A stretch of DNA of 64,000 nt from Saturnia japonica (GCA_033032175.1 CM065304.1:10974001-11038000), one strand, 5' to 3'; counted from the first letter of the stretch, positions 26,301-35,647 are shown. Program-made: numbers and translations. The notes: generated by a model from the letters alone, not told the origin.

Positions 26301-29300
26301 CCAGAATTCTTTACAGCCTATGCAGACAATGGCGATGAATTCTTACAACTCATTAGGAGGACCTACCATTGGTAAGTGGTAATTTGTGAAAAAAAAAATA
26401 ATTTATTAAACACATTTGTCTTTATTTTTGTTAATATTTGGGATACCGGAGTTATTTTTTATTTATGACAATATTTACTTCTACTATTACGTTTATGCTA
26501 TACGTAATAATAAAAAAAACTGCAATTAACAGTTTCAGAAAAATCAAATGGTTTAAATACTATGAGATTAAACAGATTAGTTTTTTAATTATTCTTTAAT
26601 AATATTAATACTTATATCTAAGTATAGGGTCGAGAGAAAACACAATAATTACTGATAAAAAAACGTCGCTTTTAACTTCTTATGTAAATTTAACAATTGC
26701 ATGCCTCTCATGCGGTGCAGTGGTTTCTATAGGTAGTCGGTTCCGCGGAACTAAAGTTACCAGGGTTCTGCAAATCACTTAAGGTAACCATTGTATGTTA
26801 TCGTAATAAATAATTTATTTATAACCAATATTACTTCAGAATAGCGCAATATTTTAACCAAAGCATTTTTTATTCTTATTTCGGAGTGCGTTTTCTTTTA
26901 TCTCTTATCATTTATTGAAAGGTTTTACACAATAAAATATATTTATTCAGTGTTCCGTAATTTCAATGGTTATAGCATATAGGTAATATTTTTCAATTAT
27001 ATAATGAACTAGCTGTATTAACAATGTTGCATGAACAGTAGTAGAAAACGTTAAATATTTAGAATAATGGTTGGATCGATCTCTACGCTGGTCTGAGTTT
27101 TGTCTGGTCCTTGATGGGGTTTTCATCCTACTTATTTAAAAAGTCTTTATTTAGCTTTCATCTGTAGTCGAATAAATTATGTTAGCTTTCTTTATGGGAA
27201 CAATTGTCAAACACATCTACAAAAAAAAAACAAGGATTCAATATCAATGCAGGCGTCTAATTGGAGGTTTCGTAAGAAGTACACGAATTTATGTGATGGA
27301 ATCTGAATTACTTATATAACCCCACACATTCGCAGGCAAATATATGTATAAATTAAAATCTTTACAAAATAATAGTTACACAATAAGTTTATTAGAAGAT
27401 TTATATAGGCTGTGTCAAAATTATTACTGGAGACTTAAAACCAAACCACTTTTAACAGCATTATATGAATATCTTATAACAACACTCGTATATTGTAGAT
27501 AACAGTTAGAAATATTTTCATTTGGCACGTGGGTAAGCAATATGGATTTATCTCAGATAATTAGAGTTCATATAGAAGGAGTTGATAATGCAATAAGTAG
27601 CCATAACATTGCCATATTAGAGAAGTTATGTGAGGAACTTATATTTCGCGATTTTAGAAATTATTACAATTTTTTAAAGATGCCTCTAAAGTAAAATAAA
27701 CGTTAAAGTGACTTGGTTTGATCCTCAACTACACATTCATGTTAAATTTAGCATTGAAGCTTCTATATTAGTTATTTAAGCAGAATTAATTGTAATTGAT
27801 TGAGCACTATCATATATTGATTTCTTAAAAGACGGAAGTTATGTCGTTTTGACAGATTCAAAAACTGCACTCCAATACTTAGCTCAGTGTACCTCGCGAG
27901 TTCGAGAACCACCGATGGCATTAAAAGATTTCGCGATTGTTACAAAATATAAATTCTAAAAATAAAAGTATTATTCTAAGATGGATATCATCCCATACAG
28001 GTTTAATAGAAAACGAACAGGTGGATTGATTGGCAAAAGATGCGCTTTTATTAATAATAATTTCTAGGCGAACGAGCTTAGCTCGGTGTCTTAAAATAAA
28101 ACACATATCTGAATCTAGAATGTAAAACATTATCTAAATACAAAGTTTCATCCAAATCATTGGAGCTGTTTCCGAGAACCAATTACCAAGAATTGCTCTG
28201 TTAATATAATAAGATACCTTATGAACGTAATCCATACTAAACTGATCTCCTATATCTCATAACAAAACGATGTCGTGAAATGTGGAAGGTATATTTTGAT
28301 GAGCGTCATACCATACAACCAACTTTGGTGCGCTTTATTTGCATTAATAAATTCAAAATTATTCGACCAGAATTAGCCACTGACTTTCGACTCCGTTCAG
28401 GACACATTCCATTAAATAGTTTTGTGTTTAATAATAGTTAAGTCATCTCCAAACTGTGAACTGTGTAATAGTATAGAAGATGTATATCACATAATGATAG
28501 AATGAGTGCGAAACCAAACCGATAGATTATTACTACAAGATAAAATTAATAATTCATTGCAATGTATTAGGTTATATAATGTTTTTCCGACATCTAAAAG
28601 AGCAAAATGCTTTACAAACTGGTTATGACAGGCATTAGAATCCGCTAAAATAGAAGATACTAGTACTTAGTTTAGAGACAGTGTTTGTATTGTATTTACT
28701 TCTTTTTTTGTGACATTTACTGAAGTGAACATAGTCACTGATGATTGACTTTTTTGTAGGTAATTTTAATATCTAAAATTATGTACTACATTAATTTGAT
28801 ATATCTCTTATGGTTTACTCAGCGTAAGCCATTTAACCGTTAATTAATTCACTATTACGTATTTTTTAAATTGCGTGGAAACGTAATTCTTTTTCTGAAA
28901 TAAAAGTAGCCTAAGTTACTTCTTACAGCTATCTGCCAGTTCAAGTACCTTCAAAGTCGGTCCAACCGCTTCGGAGATTACCCGGAACAAACAAAAAGAC
29001 AGACAGAAAGGCAAACAGAAATGTTAAAAATTGGTGTCTCATTTTAAGATATATACTTTTATGTGCATTTATTAATAAAACTGCTATTTTGACATTACAA
29101 AGAGACTTCATTTTTATTAATTTCATATAGAAGAATGAATATATCAATAAAATAAAATTAAGTATTATTTTTAAATACTGGCTAATGAAACCATTTTTAA
29201 ATCTCTTCAGTTATCAAGTTTCATCCAGCCGATAGAAAAACAAGCAATTTTTTATCCAGTGTTCTAATAATGAAACGAACAATATTAGGATCTTAATAAA

Positions 29301-32300
29301 GATCATAAATGTATTTTTTTCACTTTGTATAGCTTCGCATTTATTTATTTATTTATAATAAAAACACCAACAAGAATTACATTTTGACAAATTATAAAAT
29401 TACCACCAAAAAATGACTCTAAACAAATGCAATCTTAATTATAGGAGTTTATGACATGATTACACAGGTGACCAGTTATAATAATTAATTAAAAAACAGC
29501 AGGAATGAATTTGGTAACACAATAAGAGAAAAAACAAAAAATGTACTTTAAAATTAAACTTTAACAAATTAAATCACAACAAATTCAAATGTGAATATAA
29601 TCTACTTACAGAGACAGATAGAAGATGCCTAGATCTGACTTTTTAGACTCGGAATTATAACGTGAAACAATTGTATTCAACGGAGAGAAAAGTCCCAAGT
29701 TTGTTCGGCAATGATTAGTAGCGAACATATTAAAACGAGAAGCTCTGGGCAGTTTTAAATGAACGGTCATATTAACTCTACTCAGTAACTCAGGTGCATC
29801 TAAGATTCCGTTTATCAATTTGTACAAGAATGTGAGATCGAGCAACCCTCTGCGGTCCTTTAAAGAATTAAAATTAAAATACTGAAGTCTGTCTTGGTAT
29901 GTAAGCAGCTTTTTACCTAAATGTAAATTATAAGTCAAATGCCACAAGAACCTCTTTTTAACCCTTTTTTTCTTGTTCACATACATATCATAATGTGGGT
30001 TCCATACGACACTACAAAATTCCAAACCACTACGTATGACTGAGTTAAAAAGTACAGTCTTTGTATGTGCTGACTTAAAATCTTTACTGTTACGCAATAC
30101 GAAGCCTAAAATTTTTAACCCTCTGTTAACAATATTATCTATATGCACATTGAAACGCAATTAAGGATGCCGAGATCGCGGACTTTATTCAGTGCTGTCA
30201 ATGGCCTAGAATTTATAAAGTACTTACGAATAAAAAATGACTTATTGCGGAAGAAATGAGTTACATAGCACTTGTCAGTATTCAAAACCATTTCGTTTGC
30301 ATCACACCATTTGAGCATTAACGAATATGTATGTTATGTATGCCTATAATTTATCACGCGGACCTCTTTTATTGTTGGATAAGATATTTATCATTGGACA
30401 AGCCAGTGATAAAATATTAAACTCTAACCAAATCATATCGCACTAAAATGCTGTTGATTCCTGAAATTATCGAACCTACGCATTCTGCGCCCTTTTCGAT
30501 TTGGGCTAGAACTAGTGATGGATAGTTCGTCCTTTCATCATATGCATCGTTGTTTATACTAAAGACAACATTAGATAGGTAAGTAATTGTGGTAAAAGGT
30601 TTAAATGCATTATAGACGGAACACACAGCCCTGGATCGGGGTATTTACCGTCATCCGTCGGGGGATATTCACCAACTCGTCACCTTGAAATAGTCACATC
30701 TGAAGCAGCCATTTCCCGTTTTCCATTCTGGCCTGAAGGTAAAAATATTTTTCAGACATATTAAACTAGGATCTTAATTTCGATTTCCGTATTATAATGT
30801 CAAACACATCATGGTAAACACTTATAGCTTGAACTGAATTTTGACCAGTAGTCTTTTAGGTGTGGTAGTCACACATAAGTTTAAAATTAGTGCTAAAAAA
30901 TATTTGGTCCTATTTCATATAGAATCCATCCAGCCGTATGTCACTGGTAGACAAACATTTTTTCACATTATCATATATAATAGTTTTTACCTCCGTCTTC
31001 GTTCCCTTTGTTTTTAAAATGAAACGACTCGTGCGCCACCTTGCCGGAAATAGTTGTACTAATTAAAGACCTTTACAAGTGTGCGCACAACAGCTTACCA
31101 AAGATCCATCGCAATTTAAGGAATGGTAGAGAAATGCGTAGGACATAAACTAAGAAAGAAATACTTATGTATTTTTATACATTAGATTAGATTAGATAGA
31201 TTAGATTAGTTTATTGTTTCGAATTATTTTTAAAAGTTGTAGAAACACGTGCTATACGTTTTATGACATTGTTATATGAAAGCGTTATAATAAAACACCC
31301 AGTTTAGAAACATAATTTAGTTTACTCTTCGTATATAATTTTTGCTTCCGCAGCAGCAGTCATCCAACATAGTGGTATGTCTAAAATCATACAGGTTGCA
31401 ATTCTGATTCCTGTTATGTAGAAACTAAATTTATCAAGATATTTGGTTCGGTTAGGTCGAGGTTCAGAAAATAATTTTCTTAAAAATAAATAATAAAAGG
31501 AGAAAAACAGAAAAACCGCTAAGGTAGATAGTTACTTAATAACGATATGCAGTGAGTCTGCATGATGGATAATCGCAAACTTCTCAGAATAAGAGAAATA
31601 GATTTTCTGTTGAGTTGTTTTTCCTTCATATGAATTCTATTACTCATCAACAGTAAATCAATATAAAAAGCCTTTTAGTGAATTGAGTATGTAATAACTA
31701 AAGTCTAAACAAAATCTTGGTTGTGTATCTTAGTGTTTATTAGTCGTTTCTTACGACTTCTATTGTTATACTTTAGAACTTGTTTTATATTTGAGGATTA
31801 CTTTTCTTTCTATTCATTTGGTTCATACCTTTCGCGATAGATGTCGTCACCATAACCTGTTCGGTTAAAATACTGAAAATCACTTTGTAACCTTTATGAC
31901 AATAATCGTGTTTTTTTTTTCTAATTTGTAATATTTATTGTTATAAATTATTGTATTTTCTTGAAAATACTAGTGAACAAGTACAATATCAAAATTTTTA
32001 TAAATATGATAAATTTGTAACGAGTTTAGATTTTTACTATTGGTCTTATTATTATGTTATTAAATACTTATAAATTTAGTGCTGCTTTTAGAAATTCACA
32101 TGAAATTCTTTACGGATATTTAAAACATGAATCATTAGCGTTTGTCATGTTTACACAAGAACTATATGAAGTCATAACTGGCAATTAAATGTTTCATTTT
32201 CGAATCTGAATATTTTGTATCCATGATTGGCGGATGCTTACCTATCTAATCACGAGATATCAACATTGATTTTACACGATAAGATAGAGCTTTCAGTGAA

Positions 32301-33884
32301 AGAAAACATCGGGATTGTAACGAGGTGACAGTATAACAATAGAGCCATTCTATCGTTCCGTAGCTCTTATACTCAAGTGATCAAGTCGCAATTCTGATGC
32401 AAAACGTCTATATCTCTTTCAAGTGTTGTACTTAAGGGAAAGTTTAGTTTTCTAGAGCCTTCTTTCTTGAGTCGTATTATCACTTATCAACAACTGATAT
32501 TGTTATCAAACGCTGGCGTGTTATAAGAGATAATAATATACTATAATTGTCATAATCGTTAAATGTACTTTTAGCTGGTTCTCCAAGTCCTAACACCGGT
32601 TACATGCCATCAAACAGTTTCTCTCCCACTCGACGCCAGGACTCCGTTACTTCCTCGGACGTGACTGGTACTCGCTTCTTCTGGCCTGATGGTGAGCACT
32701 GATTTTTTTACTATAATTATTATGTATGTATCTTCAAGTAAGTTCAACAAAAAAAAAATTACTTAAATTCCAGCAGACCCAGTGGATTCTATAGTTTGAT
32801 TTGGTCTTGTAAATTGATCATCTGCCTTCCGATAAGTCGTCGTCGTCGTAGTGGCACGATTAATGATAGAGTGACCTCAATCTAATTCCCCCTGGTTAGT
32901 GCTTCGCCGTACTTACCAATAATAACCCAATTTTTTTCACTTTAATTGACTATGAAGAAAATCACTTTGGAGTATTGTGGATGTTGGGTTTTGACTAGTA
33001 GGTATTCATAAGAAGGATAACAAATAGTATTATTGGATGACCTATGAACCCATGACACAGAATACTATGAGTCTCTCCTAGATTCAAGGATTCATAATAA
33101 GTTACTAATCCCCCATCGGTTTTTGAGAAAAAAAAGTATCGATAATAACATTGTCTTTGGAACGACTTTCCATCTGAAAATAACCACCCTTGTAATGGAT
33201 CACGTTTAGTTGTAATATTTACCCATATTAGCCAATTATTGCCCAAGGCTTTATAACAGTTTATACGTAAGTTCTTAGTGCGTGAAATACCTATACTTTA
33301 TTTTAACGTTAATTTTCCTGCGAATGCTGAGAAGGTCAAGCGGGTTGTAAATTCCATAAAAATTACATGATGCTCTTAAATAACTAAATACTCTTTATTA
33401 ATAGTTAATGTAAGTTTTGCCATCTTTTTGCATTTCGCCGTCATTGTTTACAATATAATTATATTTTAACCAGCTTTCGCTTGCGGCTTCGCTCGGGTTT
33501 TAGTTGAGCTATGTCCTTTATAAGTTCTTATGTCACATTCTAACTGAATTGATAAATACCAATTTTCATAGATCCATCTTCAAAAATCACGGATTTACAT
33601 ACAATGTTTCCTTTACTTTTCTTCATTTCCGCTTTCCTTCCTTAAAATCTTTCCCTAATTCTAACCTACAGTGTAAAAGAAAACCGCATACATATTTTCA
33701 CGGTCCTAACCTAACAATAGTTTGGGCTGTCCGTTGAGATGTCAGTCTGCCAGTCAATTAGGTTTTTTATAAACACCATAAAATACAACTAAAATATTTT
33801 TGTATCTTTTTGCTAGTTGGCGTGAAAGAAGAAGGTTCGAGTTTGATATCTAACGCAGCTCCTTATTCAAAATGCTTCATGTGA
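14191..33884 (+). CDS. FoxL2: FoxL2-type forkhead transcription factor gene (exon span)
   Basis: Nuclear DNA-binding protein of the forkhead family. Coding exons that join in one reading frame: 14,191-14,347, 14,699-15,030, 15,325-15,553, 23,364-23,520, 26,299-26,371, then 30,616-30,738 and/or 32,575-32,691, then 33,817-33,884. The forkhead domain runs from [14 protein letters not shown] (14,799) over [16 protein letters not shown] to GNYWTL, and after an intron DPQCGEMF and [10 protein letters not shown]. The [14 protein letters not shown] and [10 protein letters not shown] words are diagnostic of FoxL2 rather than other Fox classes. With the 32.6-kb exon the known exons give 377 codons after the first; the first exon is unresolved. 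In the family FoxL2 acts in ovarian somatic cells, and in silkmoths it is linked to follicle-cell chorion control; that role here is inferred. Large introns carry many mobile elements. Confidence 0.9.
14699..15030 (+). CDS. FoxL2: FoxL2 exon, main part of forkhead domain
   Basis: Acceptor atttatag ends at 14,698. The incoming phase (one base to finish the codon) matches the two bases left by the preceding exon. The frame reads [18 protein letters not shown] and then the forkhead core with helices H1-H3, including the recognition helix [11 protein letters not shown]. It ends in the middle of the Asp codon of WTLD, where donor GTGAGT starts at 15,031. Reading through the donor gives only a few residues before a stop, which supports splicing. 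Confidence 0.93.
15325..15553 (+). CDS. FoxL2: FoxL2 exon, forkhead wing and basic tail
   Basis: Acceptor tttattttag ends at 15,324; the first two bases complete the Asp of WTLD. The frame gives [28 protein letters not shown], then a Pro/His/Tyr-rich stretch ([27 protein letters not shown]). The Arg/Lys run is the conserved basic tail and probable nuclear localisation signal. It ends two bases into a codon before donor GTGAGT at 15,554. Confidence 0.93.
15812..15843 (+). repeat. Left 32-bp terminal inverted repeat of the DD41D element
   Basis: Identical over 32 positions to the reverse complement of 17,083-17,114; the next base differs. Confidence 0.92.
15928..17007 (+). CDS. Mariner-family transposase, DD41D, intact frame
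   Basis: 359-residue transposase that would bind the terminal repeats and cut and paste the element. The start at 15,928 ([20 protein letters not shown]) lies inside the element; the frame is open further upstream, but only through the left terminal repeat and flanking DNA. The N-terminal third has two helix-turn-helix regions ([28 protein letters not shown]). The catalytic residues are present: Asp in [10 protein letters not shown], Asp in [10 protein letters not shown], and Asp in [14 protein letters not shown] counted 41 residues between the second and third Asp, so this is the DD41D type, not classical mariner (DD34D) or maT (DD37D). No stop or frameshift was seen. A decayed AATAAA-type signal (aataaacaataaac) follows the stop inside the element. 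Confidence 0.92.
   Translation: MEQYSGTHRAFCVRAYYRNGDSIVTAQRLYRAEYRTRHAPSDDSIRKWIRMFENTGATVKIQNSGRPRSVRDEETIEEVEASVRQNPSLSIRKRSQALNIKKSSLHSILKKDLHLKAYKIQLVQELKDMDYANRLNFANEMLQRFNNFNNILLSDEANFHLNGHVIKQNCRYWAVENPRRKHERPLHSPKVVIWAAMSAKGIIGPYFHEDQRGRAINVNSDRYCDMLRNFLVPELQEFAGFNSRTWFQQDGATCHTSNDSMEVVNELFPNKVISRRGNINWPPRSPDLSPLDYFAWGYLKSKVYQNNPTNLTQLKQNIRSEMAAISIAMCQRVIANLRFRLEECQQRNGHHLNNIIFSK
17083..17114 (-). repeat. Right 32-bp terminal inverted repeat of the DD41D element
   Basis: Perfect complement of the left repeat and directly followed by TA. The first 12 bases in from the end read CAAGGTGTCCAG on the - strand. Confidence 0.92.
17290..17450 (+). repeat. Short repeat with 'acatggcttacgctgg', copy 1
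   Basis: Shares 'catggcttacgc' and 'taactcacagtaaccatttt' with the reverse-oriented copy at 22,520-22,735. A weaker relative is at 61,160-61,330. In the 61-kb copy this block is the right part of a longer element that ends in 'cacagctagt'. Confidence 0.55.
17716..17922 (-). mobile_element. tRNA-derived SINE, family A, copy 2
   Basis: Matches copy 1 through 'ccattgatcgggcacaaact', 'ctgataatttcatag' and the B-box region 'gggattcgaac', but is shorter by about 50 bp in the body. The A-box end at 'ccactaggctag' is less complete. Same orientation as the other two copies. Confidence 0.8.
18826..18995 (+). repeat. Fragment of repeat family R, internal segment
   Basis: 'aatggcgctagcgtag' through 'ttttacagtatttgctgttg' and 'gtgtcccaagtggcc' closely follows 36,893-37,060, the internal segment of the long family R copy. 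Neither end of family R is present here. Confidence 0.6.
19310..19490 (+). repeat. About 150-bp repeat, family B, copy 2
   Basis: Nearly the same as 6,000-6,165: 'gtaattggtttctcgggaac', 'tgaaactttgcatttaga' and a 3' part 'gagcacatctcagtatccca'. Same orientation. Confidence 0.65.
20545..20745 (+). repeat. Repeat family D, copy 1
   Basis: 'tataaccagcggacaatcaa' to 'tttcgcttcgtcgtagtcgg' is found again at 61,690-61,855 with moderate divergence. The end 'tcgtagtcgggtaatt' is a common end of decayed moth LINE tails. Confidence 0.55.
20870..21150 (+). repeat. Repeat-like stretch ending 'cgaagtgggcgagcaacc'
   Basis: The ending 'tcgcccgacgaagtgggcga' resembles the 'gacgaagtcgcgggc' ends of short lepidopteran repeats. 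No second copy was found in the window, so class and borders are guesses. Confidence 0.3.
22215..22335. promoter_or_regulatory. CpG-rich patch in FoxL2 intron, candidate regulatory
   Basis: A roughly 120-bp patch with many CG dinucleotides (acgacgcgcaat, gccgcggtgcagg, cagcagcggcgatgcg) stands out in very AT-rich DNA. It lies about 1 kb before the fourth known FoxL2 exon. It has no splice-supported coding frame. It could be an enhancer or a relic; only composition supports this. Confidence 0.2.
22520..23022. repeat. Two adjacent short repeats (one reversed)
   Basis: 22,520-22,735 is the reverse-oriented copy of the 17,290-17,450 repeat. It is followed by a 265-bp element from 'agatattataaagctgaag' (with gtttgtttgtttg) to 'gcgcggatcagctagt' at 23,014, a complete-looking member of the 'gctagt' group. 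Confidence 0.55.
23364..23520 (+). CDS. FoxL2: FoxL2 exon, Gly/Pro-rich C-terminal region
   Basis: Acceptor actatgtttgcag ends at 23,363; one base completes the codon left open at 15,553. The frame reads [20 protein letters not shown] and then [20 protein letters not shown] up to SHQLQGQ, ending on a codon boundary before GTGAGT at 23,521. The stretch is GC-rich compared with both introns, as expected of coding sequence. It forms part of the flexible transactivation tail. Confidence 0.88.
23790..24270. repeat. Decayed repeat in FoxL2 intron 4
   Basis: 'gggttcagtcaaagcgttttt' in outline, then 'acatacaaataaacaacc' and 'agacagacaaaaaa', is a pattern of RTE-like moth repeats. No coding capacity. 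The remainder of this intron (24,280-26,298) is AT-rich, with nothing recognised. Confidence 0.35.
26299..26371 (+). CDS. FoxL2: FoxL2 exon, Gln/Met-rich
   Basis: Acceptor tcgtttcag ends at 26,298 and the exon starts on a codon boundary, as the previous exon demands: [18 protein letters not shown] then LGGPTI, leaving one base before GTAAGT at 26,372. The 73-bp length and phases fit exactly. It was identified by open frame, strong donor and phase, not by a domain. Confidence 0.85.
27430..28770 (+). pseudogene. LINE relic with RNase H and C-terminal zinc-knuckle region
   Basis: Decayed non-LTR retrotransposon. On the + strand the conceptual pieces are [14 protein letters not shown] (RNase H core, about 27,853), [18 protein letters not shown] followed by LAKDALL after a stop (about 27,985-28,050), [17 protein letters not shown] (about 28,458) and [15 protein letters not shown] near the end. 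An RNase H domain followed by a Cys-rich tail is typical of I- or R1-like LINEs. Many stops and frameshifts. A family B repeat is inserted at 28,060-28,210 between the RNase H and tail parts. Confidence 0.75.
28060..28210 (-). repeat. Family B repeat, copy 3, nested in the LINE relic
   Basis: Reverse complement of the family B core: 'caaagtttcatccaaatcat' followed by tggagctgtttccgag and 'ccaattaccaagaattgct'. It splits the LINE coding relic, so it arrived later than that LINE copy. Confidence 0.65.
29340..30345 (-). pseudogene. LINE relic (CR1/jockey-like reverse transcriptase C-terminus)
   Basis: A long open stretch from 30,160 to 29,606 on the - strand reads as the end of a reverse transcriptase: [58 protein letters not shown], ending [10 protein letters not shown]. 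Upstream, 30,345-30,165 continues in another frame ([22 protein letters not shown]), so a frameshift separates them. At the 3' side (29,340-29,355) there is a (taaa)n-type tail on the - strand, which marks the insertion end. Only the 3' kilobase is present, as usual for 5'-truncated LINEs. Confidence 0.82.
30616..30738 (+). CDS. FoxL2: FoxL2 alternative exon F1 (tandem duplicate of the 32.6-kb exon)
   Basis: Acceptor 'aaatgcattatag' ends at 30,615 and donor GAAG|gtaaaa follows 30,738. The frame [36 protein letters not shown] is open and enters and leaves with the same phase as the exon at 32,575. The peptides align along most of their length: [10 protein letters not shown] with [15 protein letters not shown] with FSPTR, IVTSE with SVTSS, FPFWPE with RFFWPD. 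After SPTR both have the same number of residues. The preceding intron ends are also similar (ttaaatgcattatag versus ttaaatgtacttttag). Its use in mRNA is not proven; it could be an alternative exon, one included together with the other, or a decaying copy. Confidence 0.7.
31181..31209. repeat. (ATTAG)n microsatellite
   Basis: About six attag/ataga units between the two duplicated exons. It may hinder read mapping but has no evident function. Confidence 0.85.
31354..31374 (+). CDS. FoxL2: Candidate 21-bp FoxL2 microexon
   Basis: A good acceptor (tttttgcttccgcag) ends at 31,353 and a good donor (GTG|gtatgt) starts at 31,375. The 21 bases between them enter after one base and leave after one base, like both duplicated exons around it, and would add seven residues, A-A-V-I-Q-H-S, without breaking the frame. 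Signals and phase can coincide by chance, so this is a candidate only. Confidence 0.3.
32575..32691 (+). CDS. FoxL2: FoxL2 exon F2 (duplicate partner of the 30.6-kb exon)
   Basis: Acceptor 'aaatgtacttttag' ends at 32,574; two bases complete a codon with the G left by the 26.3-kb exon. The frame reads [20 protein letters not shown], then [18 protein letters not shown], and leaves one base before GTGAGC at 32,692. It joins the terminal exon in frame. The composition, Ser/Pro/Thr-rich with an aromatic FFW end, suggests a disordered activation or partner-binding segment; this is inference. Confidence 0.85.
33468..33770 (+). repeat. RTE-like tail repeat in the last FoxL2 intron
   Basis: From 'ccagctttcgcttgcggctt' to 'gttgagatgtcagtctgcca', it parallels 39,633-39,935 ('aaataccaattttcat', 'ttttcacggtccta' in both). 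It lies about 45 bp before the terminal exon acceptor. Confidence 0.5.
33817..33884 (+). CDS. FoxL2: FoxL2 terminal coding exon
   Basis: Acceptor tatctttttgctag ends at 33,816. Two bases complete the codon left by either duplicated exon, and the frame reads [13 protein letters not shown] then APYSKCFM and TGA at 33,882-33,884. I chose it because it is the first downstream acceptor with a Py-rich tract that gives the right phase and a clean end. VKEE resembles a sumoylation-type motif; whether it is used is unknown. Confidence 0.8.
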
Positions 33885-34288
33885 AACCAAAGTTAAAGAG
33901 AACAGAAGAATGTAAACGTGATTTAAGACGACGGTATCAAATCCAGTATAACCATCGATGCAAAATTTAATTTTAAGTCTGTTGTTGTCAATGTTATAAT
34001 TATTTGTTAGAATGTAGCAAGTGTCCAAGCGATGAGGGTCTCGTTAATTTGTATGATCTTTAATTAAAAGCAGTTAAGCAAATTTAAAAAAAGTGTACTA
34101 ATTGGACATGTGCTTTAGTGATTCGTCTAGATCTCCATAAAATTCCGTTGTGGCAGCCGTGAAACTGTTGATTGTATACATTTGATTTAAGTAGTGATCA
34201 ATATAGAATATATAGAAGTCGTAAACATTTAAGCCTGCATTTAAATATAAGTGTCATTTAAATATTTTAAAACATTTGAGTTTATTAA

Positions 34289-34294
34289 AATAAA
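34289..34294 (+). terminator. FoxL2: Likely FoxL2 polyadenylation signal
   Basis: AATAAA about 405 bases after the stop codon, with a GT-rich stretch (ctgttgtatt) shortly after. Confidence 0.4.
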
Positions 34295-34406
34295 TTTATA
34301 AAACAACTGTTGTATTATTATTAGGTCTTTAGAAAGTTATTTCTTTAAGGTATTTAAAAATGATCACGGGAGTACGTTAACACACGCTCTAAATTAATTT
34401 ACTCAT

Positions 34407-34770
34407 ACTAGCAATCGCCCTAAGGTCGAAATTCAACGAGCGACTTTTTGATCATATACTATTTTCTGTTTGACATTTGCAGTATTCATGAACTTAAACA
34501 ATGAGTATTATCTACATCACTAGCTGTCACTTTTCGTTGAGTGACAATGTCAATATTTTGGGGGTTCTAAGTTCAATGGCACTGGTAGGGTTAGGATTCG
34601 CAATATTAATTTATTTCATTTATTATATTAGTAACAGATATTATAGATGCATTTTAGCTTTCTGCACTCCTTCGCCATATAAACTTTAACCATGCCAAAT
34701 CTCACAGTCTTCCTTCCGTGAACGCAATACGCTTAAAAAGGTACCGAAAGCTTTTGCTTCACGTATTATT
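34407..34770 (+). repeat. Repeat family R, copy 1 (short form)
   Basis: About 360 bp from 'actagcaatcgccctaaggt' to 'gcttttgcttcacgtatt'. It shares the whole length with 42,497-42,840 and 57,848-58,210, and both ends with the longer copy at 36,783-37,310. Typical inner words are 'gagtattatctacatcac' and 'tcactttt'. It lies in the gap between FoxL2 and the channel gene. The 62-codon open frame here is repeat sequence. Confidence 0.75.
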
Positions 34771-35641
34771 CAATATTCATATTCAATTATTCATAGATTA
34801 CTCCCAATAGGTTTACTTAATTTTTTTTTAATGTTAATGATAGATCGTTTTACAAGCAAATTGAGAATTATTAGTAGGTATATTAAAATTAAAATAAAAT
34901 ATAATTGTATTACAGTCTTTAGAGACTTTAATTTATTTTGCATTTGTTTAATCAATTAAACGGGGATTTTCATGTTTACAATAACATATTCTAAATGAGA
35001 CAAAATACACATAAAATATTTTCTTACTTTTATACGTATAAGACTACAGAAATACATTATGTTTGATACAATTTTGACAAAGGTTTTTCTACAACATTAA
35101 GATTCAAGACGTTTGGGAAATATTTATAATAATCCATCAATCAACACAAAATGGTAAGTAAGCATCGTATTTATATTTATTAGTTTGGAAAGTGAATCGT
35201 AACGATGGTTTTCATTTTGTTCACTAAGTGTTTTTTTACCTAGGTAGTATCCTTTTTCTAATATTACATTCTTATAAAACTGTAACGAAAAGTGTGGTTT
35301 ATTGCAAACGTCTGATATGTAATTTTTATAATATACATGGATAAAGTCACAACAATTAAGTATTTATGGAAAAATCTCTATAAATATTTCTACTACGTAC
35401 ATTTTCTTAAACAGTACAAGTCACATAAATATACTCCAAAAATTCCTTTCATCACATTAACTTCATAATTACATAGGGTATTTCTATTTAATACACATTA
35501 TATTTAACATTTATAAAATGTCATCATAAAAGGCAATGACAGATTGGTTTTATATTATATAATGTCCACATATTTTTCTCTTTAAAGCCGATTTTCATTG
35601 ACACTAGTGACACTAATTTTTTTTTTAAGTTGATCAGAATT

Positions 35642-35647
35642 TTTATT
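35642..35647 (-). terminator. CngA: Possible polyadenylation signal of the CNG channel gene
   Basis: AATAAA on the - strand about 395 bases after the stop codon at 36,041. Other AT-rich words nearby could also serve. Confidence 0.3.

Larger units (their letters stand above)
26372..30615 (+). other. FoxL2: FoxL2 intron with LINE relics
   Basis: Intron of about 4.2 kb before the first of the duplicated exons. 26,400-27,420 shows nothing recognisable. Beyond that it holds two LINE relics in opposite orientation, a nested short repeat, and decayed repeat DNA at 28,790-29,040 with 'gacagacagaaaggcaaac'. Confidence 0.6.

Noticed and set aside
30417..30626. 69-codon frame on the - strand over the duplicated FoxL2 exon
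   Set aside because: It is a shadow of the + strand exon and the intron before it; the + strand has splice signals, phase and a matching duplicate.
34501..34689. 62-codon hydrophobic frame
   Set aside because: Lies wholly inside a family R repeat whose other copies do not keep the frame open.
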